Source: Burkholderia sp.
Lineage (GTDB): Bacteria > Pseudomonadota > Gammaproteobacteria > Burkholderiales > Burkholderiaceae
DNA length: 5,001 bases
Direction: 5' to 3'
NCBI GenBank assembly: GCA_028292565.1
Contig: JAQGMD010000382.1
Coordinates: forward strand, 1 to 5,001
Each line of letters opens with the position of its first letter. Within the stretch, counting starts at the first letter, position 1. This document shows positions 1-5,001 of this stretch, in pieces. The position numbers and the translations under genes are program-made. The notes below the pieces were generated by a model. The model was not told where the DNA came from and searched no databases. It was given only the letters and a program-made list of their open reading frames with translations.

Positions 1-1563
1 GCCATGGAAGTCGATAATCTCGCCATCATTGACTTCGAGAACCCGGGTAGCAAGCGATGACACGAATTCCCGGTCATGCGACACGAAGATCAGCGTGCCG
101 GCATACTTTTCCAGCGCAATATTGAGCGATTCGATCGACTCCATATCCATGTGGTTGGTCGGCTCGTCCATCAGCAGCACGTTGTGGCGGCCCAGCATGA
201 GCTTGCCGTACATCATGCGACCCTTCTCGCCGCCGGACAGCACCTTCACGGATTTTTTCACGTCATCGCCACCGAAAAGCAGGCGCCCCAGGATTGAACG
301 TACCGCCTGGTCGTCGTCGCCTTCTTTGGTCCACTGCCCGATCCAGTCGGTAAGATTCTTGTCGGTCGCAAAATCTTCCGTCGGATCCTGCGGCATATAG
401 CCGGGATTGGCATTCTCAGCCCACTTGGCTTTGCCGCTGTCTGCCTGCAGGCCGCAGACATCCGGTCCACCCAGGGAACGCAGCAATGTGGTCTTGCCCG
501 CACCATTGGCGCCGATGATGGCGACCTTCTCGCCGGCTTCGACGGTGATGTTGAAGTTCTTGAAAATGGTGTGGTCGTATGCTTTCGACAGCCCTTCCAC
601 TTCGATCGCCTGGCGATGCAACTTCTTCTCACCATCGAAGCGGACGAACGGGTTCTGACGGCTGGACGGTTTGATGTCCTCCATCTTGATCTTGTCGATC
701 TGCTTTGCGCGCGATGTCGCCTGGCGCGCTTTCGATTTGTTCGCGGAGAAACGGCGAACGAAGTCCTGCAATTCGGCGACGCGATCCTTTGCCTTCGCGT
801 TGGCTGACAGTTGTTGCGCGCGCGCCTGCGAAGACGCAAGCATGTAGTCGTCGTAATTGCCCGGATAAACCTTCAGCGTGCCATAGTCCATATCGGCCAT
901 GTGCGTGCACACCTGGTTCAGGAAATGGCGATCGTGCGAAATGATGATCATGGTCGAGTTGCGCTCATTGAGCACATTCTCGAGCCAGCGAATGGTATTG
1001 ATATCCAGGTTGTTGGTTGGCTCGTCGAGCAGCAGGATGTCCGGATTCGAGAACAATGCCTGTGCCAGCAGCACACGCAACTTCCAACCGGGAGAAACGT
1101 TGCTCATCGGACCCTGATGCTGCTCGATCGGCACGCCGACGCCGAGCAGCAGTTCACCCGCGCGCGCCTCGGCCGTATAGCCGTCGAATTCAGCGAACTT
1201 CGCTTCGAGGTCGGCGGCCTTCATGTAGTCGTCGTCGGTCGCGTCCGGATTTGCATAGATTGCATCGCGCTCGCTCATTGCGGCCCACATCTCTGTGTGG
1301 CCCATCATGACAACGTCAAGCACGCGCATCTCTTCAAACGCGAACTGGTCCTGACGCAACTTGCCCAGACGCTCATTCGGATCGAGCATGACCGTACCCG
1401 AAGACTGCTCAAGGTCGCCGCCGAGAATCTTCATGAAAGTCGATTTGCCGCAACCGTTAGCCCCGATGAGGCCGTAGCGGTTGCCGTCGCCAAATTTGAC
1501 GGTAATATTTTCAAACAGCGGCTTGGGGCCGAACTGCATTGTGATGTTAGCTGTTGATAGCAC
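1..1563 (-). CDS. ybiT: ABC-F family ATPase, YbiT type (C-terminus cut by window edge)
   Basis: Soluble ABC protein with two fused ATPase domains and no membrane segments. ABC-F proteins bind the ribosomal E site and act in translation; the exact role of YbiT is less clear. The first domain has Walker A GANGCGKS (residues 34-41), a degenerate signature VSPGWK (156-161) and Walker B DEPTNNLD (180-187). A charged linker (about 240-305), the expected tRNA-interacting region, follows. The second domain has Walker A GANGAGKT (351-358), signature LSGGEKGR (442-449), Walker B DEPTNHMD (466-473) and the switch histidine in VSHDREF (His496). The 521 codons seen compare with about 530 residues in E. 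coli YbiT, so only some ten residues and the stop are missing. I chose the GTG at 1561-1563 because an AGAGGG lies six bases upstream and the N-terminus ([11 protein letters not shown]) then matches the family; the ATG at 1537-1539 would remove conserved residues. It is probably transcribed independently of the sugar-acid genes. The family is near certain, the YbiT subgroup very likely. Confidence 0.95.
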   Translation of the reverse strand, partial: MLSTANITMQFGPKPLFENITVKFGDGNRYGLIGANGCGKSTFMKILGGDLEQSSGTVMLDPNERLGKLRQDQFAFEEMRVLDVVMMGHTEMWAAMSERDAIYANPDATDDDYMKAADLEAKFAEFDGYTAEARAGELLLGVGVPIEQHQGPMSNVSPGWKLRVLLAQALFSNPDILLLDEPTNNLDINTIRWLENVLNERNSTMIIISHDRHFLNQVCTHMADMDYGTLKVYPGNYDDYMLASSQARAQQLSANAKAKDRVAELQDFVRRFSANKSKARQATSRAKQIDKIKMEDIKPSSRQNPFVRFDGEKKLHRQAIEVEGLSKAYDHTIFKNFNITVEAGEKVAIIGANGAGKTTLLRSLGGPDVCGLQADSGKAKWAENANPGYMPQDPTEDFATDKNLTDWIGQWTKEGDDDQAVRSILGRLLFGGDDVKKSVKVLSGGEKGRMMYGKLMLGRHNVLLMDEPTNHMDMESIESLNIALEKYAGTLIFVSHDREFVSSLATRVLEVNDGEIIDFHG

Positions 1564-1569
1564 TGAAAA

Positions 1570-1575
1570 CCCTCT
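1570..1575 (-). promoter_or_regulatory. Ribosome binding site of the ABC-F gene
   Basis: On the minus strand this reads AGAGGG, a good anti-Shine-Dalgarno match, with six bases between it and the GTG at 1561-1563. It decides the start: the in-frame ATG 24 bases downstream has no comparable purine tract ahead of it. Confidence 0.75.
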
Positions 1576-1584
1576 GCGATACGA

Positions 1585-1606
1585 ATTTTAACCGCGTATT
1601 TTACCA
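1585..1606 (-). promoter_or_regulatory. Candidate promoter(s) for the ABC-F gene
   Basis: Read on the minus strand, positions 1606-1598 give TGGTAAAAT, an extended -10 (TGn plus a hexamer one base away from TATAAT). No good -35 lies 16-18 bases upstream, which extended -10 promoters can tolerate. A second TAAAAT lies at 1590-1585. Initiation from the first would leave a 5' leader of about 28 bases containing the AGAGGG site; from the second, about 15 bases. The call comes from motif matching in a short AT-rich stretch and is inference. Confidence 0.4.
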
Positions 1607-1632
1607 TTCTGCGGTGCAGCAATCGAGCTTCG

Positions 1633-1654
1633 CCGCCGGCATTATTGTCGGCGG
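1633..1654 (-). terminator. GC-rich hairpin downstream of the aldolase gene, possible terminator
   Basis: Arms CCGCCGGC (1633-1640) and GTCGGCGG (1647-1654) form an eight-pair stem around a six-base ATTATT loop. One pair is G-U when read on the plus strand, and becomes an A-C mismatch in the minus-strand transcript. It sits 26 bases after the aldolase stop and before the ABC-F promoter, where the end of the kinase-aldolase transcript would be expected. No T-run follows on the minus strand, so it is not a classical intrinsic terminator; it could instead protect the 3' end or act with Rho. Confidence 0.35.
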
Positions 1655-1680
1655 GATGAAAATTTGAGTGATCGGGGAAA

Positions 1681-2316
1681 TCAGCTCTTGGCAGAATGCA
1701 AAAGCTGTTGGCGCGCTGCCATGAAATCCTGCGCAGCCAGCCTGACTGCGGCTTCATCCATTCCGGGTTTGAAGAGCTGGCCGCCTATGCCGAAGCCGGT
1801 GGCGCCCGCCGCATAGTAATCCGCCATATTGTCAGCGCGGATACCGCCAACCGGGAACAGCGCCGTTTCCGCTGTCAGAACCGAGCGCAGGGACTTTACG
1901 ACAACTGGCGTGATCATTTCCGCGGGAAACAGTTTGAGGCCATGGGCTCCGGCCTCCAGCGCACGAAAAGCTTCCGTCGGCGTCGCCACACCCGGCAGCG
2001 CTATCATCTTCCGCTGGACCGCATACGCAATCACTTCGGGGTCGCAATTGGGCGACACAACCAGGCGCCCGCCGGCTTCCTTCACTGCATCGACGTCCTT
2101 CATGCTCAGGATCGTTCCGCCGCCGACCAACGCATCCGCAGGCGCGATTTCGAGCAGTGCGCTTATCGCATCGAGTGCGCCTGGCCGATTCAACGGCACC
2201 TCCAGCATGCGGAATCCCGCGTCAAGCAAAGCGCGCCCGATGCGCGGCGCTTCCTCCGGCGTCAACCCTCGCAGGATGGCGATCAACGGACAAGGTGTGG
2301 GAGAGAATGGAGCCAT
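1681..2316 (-). CDS. dgoA: 2-dehydro-3-deoxy-6-phosphogalactonate aldolase
   Basis: Class I (Schiff-base) aldolase of the KDPG/KDPGal family, cytoplasmic, cleaving 2-keto-3-deoxy-6-phosphogalactonate to pyruvate and D-glyceraldehyde 3-phosphate. The 211 residues fit this single-domain TIM-barrel family (about 205-215). Visible motifs, in order, are PLIAILRG with Arg16, the catalytic glutamate in LEVPLN (Glu39), GGGT (65-68, where many relatives have GAGT), PGVATPTEA (108-116), the Schiff-base lysine in GLKLFPAE (Lys128), and the phosphate-binding loops FPVGGI and GFGIGG. Details such as VPLN and KLFPAE are closer to DgoA than to Eda. The ATG is 16 bases after the kinase stop. The only purine tract, AAAGG at 2329-2333, is 12 bases upstream, rather far, and overlaps the kinase TGA, suggesting coupled translation. 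The adjacent kinase supports the galactonate assignment; activity on the gluconate epimer cannot be excluded. Confidence 0.92.
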   Translation of the reverse strand: MAPFSPTPCPLIAILRGLTPEEAPRIGRALLDAGFRMLEVPLNRPGALDAISALLEIAPADALVGGGTILSMKDVDAVKEAGGRLVVSPNCDPEVIAYAVQRKMIALPGVATPTEAFRALEAGAHGLKLFPAEMITPVVVKSLRSVLTAETALFPVGGIRADNMADYYAAGATGFGIGGQLFKPGMDEAAVRLAAQDFMAARQQLLHSAKS

Positions 2317-2328
2317 GGTTTTTATCTG

Positions 2329-2333
2329 CCTTT
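2329..2333 (-). promoter_or_regulatory. Ribosome binding site of dgoA, overlapping the dgoK stop
   Basis: Minus-strand AAAGG shares its first base with the TGA stop of the kinase gene (2335-2333). Twelve bases separate it from the aldolase ATG, longer than the usual 5-9. The arrangement suggests that ribosomes finishing the kinase re-initiate at the aldolase. Confidence 0.5.
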
Positions 2334-3241
2334 CAAGTGCGCTGACCGCGCAGTGCGCGAAGCGCTTCTACATAGATATCGTCGGGTGGCCACAACCGTG
2401 CGGACAGTCCGAGGATTTCCAGCCCGTTCACGTAGCGCGCCGCAAGTGCAGGACTGCCGATAATCTGGAGCGGCGACCGCATCTGGTCACCCGTCCTCTG
2501 CAAAATGTCGTGTATTTCCGACCCTATCAACAGCCCGGACAGATACGACGCGCTATGCTCTGCAGGCATCATGTCGGTCACCACCAGTGCGCGACAACAA
2601 AAAGCAGCATGGGTAAAGCCGCCGTGACGCGCCGCAAGCAACCCCGCTTCGAACGCAGCGGGGACCGACTGCTGTTCCTTGATGATTTTGGAGAGTGTCC
2701 CGTGCTGCGACAGCAGCGAAAAGAATTCGCCGGTCATGAATGTCACCAGCTCGATGACCTTGCCGCCTTCGACGCGCACCCACTTGCTGTGCGTACCCGG
2801 AAGCAGGAACCATCCGTCCGGTGCGCCGGCCTGCAGCGCGCCGAACACCTGTGTTTCCTCGCCGCGCATCACATCCGGCGTGCCGTGCGCATCGAGGTAA
2901 CGATAGCCCGGCACCACGCGGCAACGGATCCCCGGGATCGCGGTGGCAACGTCGGCCAAGGCGTCGGGTAACCGGGACAGCGGCTTGTCTGTCGAAAGGT
3001 ATGGCGCCTCCTGCCAGCCGTTTCGGCTGCCCACCATGCCAGACATCACCACATCGGCCCGCTCAAGTCCCAACCGAAGCAACAGATCTCTCAGCGACGC
3101 TTCAAAGTCGCCGGCGACATTCAGGATGCCAGCTTCGTCCTCATGTCGTTGCGCCAATACGCCTGCGGCATCGAGGACATAGGCGCGACGATTGCTGGTT
3201 CCCCAGTCTATTCCCAGCAGCGGCATCGTGGATTCGGTCAT
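2333..3241 (-). CDS. dgoK: 2-dehydro-3-deoxygalactonokinase
   Basis: Cytoplasmic sugar-acid kinase of the ASKHA fold that phosphorylates 2-keto-3-deoxygalactonate at C6 with ATP, feeding the aldolase encoded just downstream. From the ATG at 3239-3241 the protein has 302 residues, close to the E. coli enzyme (about 292). Motifs, in order, are the phosphate loop GIDWGTSNRRAY (10-21), VVMSGMVGS (64-72) followed by GWQEAPYLS, VMRGEETQ (124-131), PGTHSKWV (148-155), FMTGEF (168-173), YLSGLLIGSE (233-242) and a C-terminal adenosine-loop-like IGSPALAARY (261-270). All have direct counterparts in E. coli DgoK. An in-frame TTG at 3245-3247 would add two residues, and an ATG at 3224-3226 would leave only four residues before the phosphate loop; 3241 gives the most natural N-terminus. 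No strong Shine-Dalgarno precedes it. It is the first gene of a two-gene operon with dgoA. Confidence 0.93.
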   Translation of the reverse strand: MTESTMPLLGIDWGTSNRRAYVLDAAGVLAQRHEDEAGILNVAGDFEASLRDLLLRLGLERADVVMSGMVGSRNGWQEAPYLSTDKPLSRLPDALADVATAIPGIRCRVVPGYRYLDAHGTPDVMRGEETQVFGALQAGAPDGWFLLPGTHSKWVRVEGGKVIELVTFMTGEFFSLLSQHGTLSKIIKEQQSVPAAFEAGLLAARHGGFTHAAFCCRALVVTDMMPAEHSASYLSGLLIGSEIHDILQRTGDQMRSPLQIIGSPALAARYVNGLEILGLSARLWPPDDIYVEALRALRGQRT

Positions 3242-3377
3242 CTGCAAATTCTATTCTCATCCGGCATCGCTTGCTGAGGACCAGCCCGCGCCACCACAGA
3301 GGTCGCCAACTCCGGCTGCGAGGCGTATTCTGCTGACATGGCTTGATCCTAAAGTGTCGATCGCACGTCCATTTCCC
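3242..3377. promoter_or_regulatory. Divergent intergenic region between dgoK and the dehydratase
   Basis: These 136 bases must hold the promoters and any operator for both transcription units. On the minus strand TAGAAT (3253-3248) is one base away from a consensus -10 and lies just before the dgoK ATG; hexamers 17-18 bases upstream match the -35 consensus poorly. On the plus strand I found only weak candidates: TATTCT at 3326-3331 and TAAAGT at 3350-3355, neither with a proper -35. I could not recognise a clear palindromic operator, so the regulator (GntR, IclR or LysR types are common for such genes) is unknown and probably encoded outside the window. No small ORF here has convincing support. 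Confidence 0.5.
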
Positions 3378-5001
3378 ATGACCATCAAAATTCAAAAACG
3401 TCGCAGCCAGGCCTGGTTTGAAAAACAGGACCGCGACGGCTTCGTGCACCGTAGCTGGACGGCGAAGCCCGGATATCCGCAAGACTCATTCGACGGCCGG
3501 CCCATCATCGGCATTTGCAACACCTGGTCGGAATTGACGCCTTGCAACAGCCACTTCCGCGAGCTGGCTGAATTCGTCAAGCGGGGCGTCCTTCAGTCCG
3601 GCGGTTTCCCGCTGGAGTTCCCGGTGATGTCCCTCGGCGAAACACAATTGCGGCCGACAGCGATGCTGTTCCGCAATCTTGCGAGCATGGATGTCGAGGA
3701 ATCGATCCGCGGCAATCCGATCGACGGTGTGGTGCTGTTGATGGGCTGCGACAAGACCACCCCTGCGCTGATGATGGGCGCCGCGAGCTGCGGCTTGCCG
3801 ACCATAGGCTTATCCGGTGGACCTATGCTGAACGGTAAATTCCGCGGCAAGGATCTCGGCTCCGGCACCGGTGTCTGGATGATGTCGGAAATGGTGCGCG
3901 GCGGCTTGATGAGCCAGGAAGAATTCTCCGAGGCCGAGTCATGCATGAACCGTTCCGCCGGACACTGCATGACCATGGGCACCGCCTCCACGATGGCGAG
4001 CATGGTCGAGGCGCTGGGCATGTCTTTGCCCGGTAACGCCGCGATTCCGGCGCCGGACACGCGCCGCAACCGGCTGGCGCAACTGACTGGCCGCCGCATC
4101 GTGCAGATGGTCGAAGAAGACCTGGTCATGACAAAGATCATGACGCGTGAAGCATTCGAGAATGCAGTGCGCGTGAACGCAGCCATCGGCGGCTCGACCA
4201 ACGCCGTCATACACCTGCTCGCCATCGCCGGCCGCATCGGCGTCGACCTGAAGCTGGAGGACTTCGACCGTATCGGCAGCGAGATGCCCTGCCTCGTCAA
4301 CCTGCAACCCTCGGGTCACTACCTGATGGAAGATTTCTACTATGCCGGCGGCGTCCCCGCGGTGATGCGTGAAATCCAGCATATGCTGCACGGGGAAGCG
4401 CTTACCGTAAATGGCAGGACGATTGCGCAAAACATTGAAGGCGCACCGTGCTACAACCACGACGTCATCAAACCTCTCAATGAACCGTTCAAGGACAAGG
4501 CGGGCATCGCGGTATTGAAAGGGAATATTGCGCCGGATGGCGCGGTGATCAAGCCGTCGGCGGCGTCACCCCAGCTGCTGAAGCATCGCGGCCGTGCGGT
4601 GGTGTTTGAAACGGTCGAGGAGTTGCACTGCCTGATCGATGATCCGGATCTCGACATCGATGAAAACTGCGTGATGGTCCTGAAGAACTGCGGGCCGGTC
4701 GGCTACCCCGGCATGGCGGAAGTCGGCAACATGCCTTTGCCTCGCAAGATACTCGAAAAGGGAATCACGGACATGGTGCGTGTGTCCGATGCACGAATGA
4801 GCGGAACCGCGTACGGTACCGTCGTGCTGCACACATCGCCCGAGGCTGCGATCGGCGGGCCGCTTGCACTTGTTCGCAACGGTGACATGATCGAACTCGA
4901 CGTCGCAGCGCGCCGGCTTCAACTGGAGGTCAGCGACGCAGAGCTGCAACGCCGCAAAGCGGAATGGGTCGCACCCCAACGCCCGACACGCGGCTATGCG
5001 A
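3378..5001 (+). CDS. IlvD/Edd-family sugar-acid (aldonate) dehydratase, C-terminus cut by window edge
   Basis: Cytoplasmic Fe-S dehydratase that removes water from C2/C3 of an aldonate to give a 2-keto-3-deoxy acid. The [2Fe-2S] ligands are visible as Cys56 (WSELTPC), Cys124 (MGCDKTTP) and Cys197 (GHCMTMGTAST). Mg2+ ligands would be Glu88, Asp125 and Lys126, the lysine being carbamylated in the family. The catalytic serine is in ARMSGTAYG (about Ser475). These align with Rhizobium leguminosarum L-arabinonate dehydratase (Cys59, Cys127, Cys200, Ser480 as I recall). 541 codons are present against about 579 residues, so some 35-40 are missing. The pentonate/hexonate dehydratase subgroup fits better than IlvD or Edd proper. 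Divergence from dgoK-dgoA makes D-galactonate the likeliest substrate, but L-arabinonate, D-fuconate or others are possible. The ATG at 3378 lacks a Shine-Dalgarno sequence; a GTG at 3354 would add eight residues. Family is firm, substrate inferred. Confidence 0.93.
   Translation, partial: MTIKIQKRRSQAWFEKQDRDGFVHRSWTAKPGYPQDSFDGRPIIGICNTWSELTPCNSHFRELAEFVKRGVLQSGGFPLEFPVMSLGETQLRPTAMLFRNLASMDVEESIRGNPIDGVVLLMGCDKTTPALMMGAASCGLPTIGLSGGPMLNGKFRGKDLGSGTGVWMMSEMVRGGLMSQEEFSEAESCMNRSAGHCMTMGTASTMASMVEALGMSLPGNAAIPAPDTRRNRLAQLTGRRIVQMVEEDLVMTKIMTREAFENAVRVNAAIGGSTNAVIHLLAIAGRIGVDLKLEDFDRIGSEMPCLVNLQPSGHYLMEDFYYAGGVPAVMREIQHMLHGEALTVNGRTIAQNIEGAPCYNHDVIKPLNEPFKDKAGIAVLKGNIAPDGAVIKPSAASPQLLKHRGRAVVFETVEELHCLIDDPDLDIDENCVMVLKNCGPVGYPGMAEVGNMPLPRKILEKGITDMVRVSDARMSGTAYGTVVLHTSPEAAIGGPLALVRNGDMIELDVAARRLQLEVSDAELQRRKAEWVAPQRPTRGYA

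Noticed and set aside
811..1557. Plus-strand open frame of 248 codons opposite the ABC-F gene
   Set aside because: It is antisense to the well-conserved first ATPase domain and linker, its His/Val/Arg-rich translation mirrors codon use of the real gene, and it has no family resemblance.
1696..2463. Plus-strand open frame of 255 codons opposite the aldolase
   Set aside because: It is antisense to a gene with intact catalytic residues and ends arbitrarily within the kinase gene; no plausible start signal or domain.
1829..2971. Plus-strand open frame of 380 codons spanning the aldolase and kinase genes
   Set aside because: It lies antisense to two clearly recognised enzymes, has an arginine-, serine- and proline-rich composition typical of shadow frames in GC-rich DNA, and shows no recognisable domain.
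3252..3331. Repeated TATTCT (3252 and 3326) with nearby GCTGA copies, possible paired operator half-sites
   Set aside because: The shared words are only five or six bases long, without consistent spacing or symmetry, and are expected by chance in 136 bases.
3354..3366. GTG-T-CGATCG-CAC near-palindrome upstream of the dehydratase ATG as an operator
   Set aside because: The arms are out of register by one base, leaving only the six-base CGATCG core, too short to call an operator.
3141..3482. Minus-strand open frame of 113 codons covering the divergent intergenic region
   Set aside because: It runs from within the dehydratase start region through the promoter region into dgoK in another frame. 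No recognisable protein; both flanking genes are certain.
3593..4300. Minus-strand open frame of 235 codons inside the dehydratase gene
   Set aside because: It overlaps the cysteine-bearing core of a confirmed dehydratase in the opposite strand and its composition is that of a shadow frame.
1..5001. Mobile elements, CRISPR repeats, tRNA genes or an anti-phage or other novel system
   Set aside because: No transposase, integrase, terminal inverted repeats, regular repeat-spacer pattern or tRNA-like fold was seen; about 95% of the window is explained by four housekeeping or catabolic genes.

Overview
The window has roughly 58-60% GC by eye and compact, uninterrupted genes. The protein sequences look most like those of Betaproteobacteria, probably Burkholderiales and possibly an Oxalobacteraceae-type organism. 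That placement rests on recalled family resemblance, not on a search. This is an ordinary chromosomal metabolic region. I see no mobile element, CRISPR array, tRNA, rRNA or phage gene, and no convincing sign of an undescribed system.

Layout. Positions 1-1563 (minus strand) hold nearly all of an ABC-F ATPase of the YbiT type, cut at its C-terminus by the window edge. It starts at a GTG with a good ribosome binding site and probably has its own promoter in the 117-base gap at 1564-1680. That gap also holds a GC-rich hairpin just after the next gene upstream. Positions 1681-2316 (minus) encode a 2-dehydro-3-deoxy-6-phosphogalactonate aldolase (DgoA type). Positions 2333-3241 (minus) encode 2-dehydro-3-deoxygalactonokinase (DgoK). 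The two are tightly spaced, kinase first, as an operon. A 136-base divergent region (3242-3377) separates them from a plus-strand IlvD/Edd-family sugar-acid dehydratase starting at 3378, which runs off the right edge.

How they work together. The dehydratase would convert an aldonate, most likely D-galactonate, to 2-keto-3-deoxygalactonate. DgoK would phosphorylate it at C6, and the aldolase would cleave the product to pyruvate and D-glyceraldehyde 3-phosphate. This is the De Ley-Doudoroff route, with an Fe-S IlvD/Edd dehydratase in place of the enolase-superfamily DgoD. The ABC-F gene is a translation factor-like ATPase and appears to be only a neighbour. The most useful observations are the inferred substrate of the dehydratase, the lack of clear Shine-Dalgarno sequences on both sides of the divergent region, and a possible leaderless start for dgoK.
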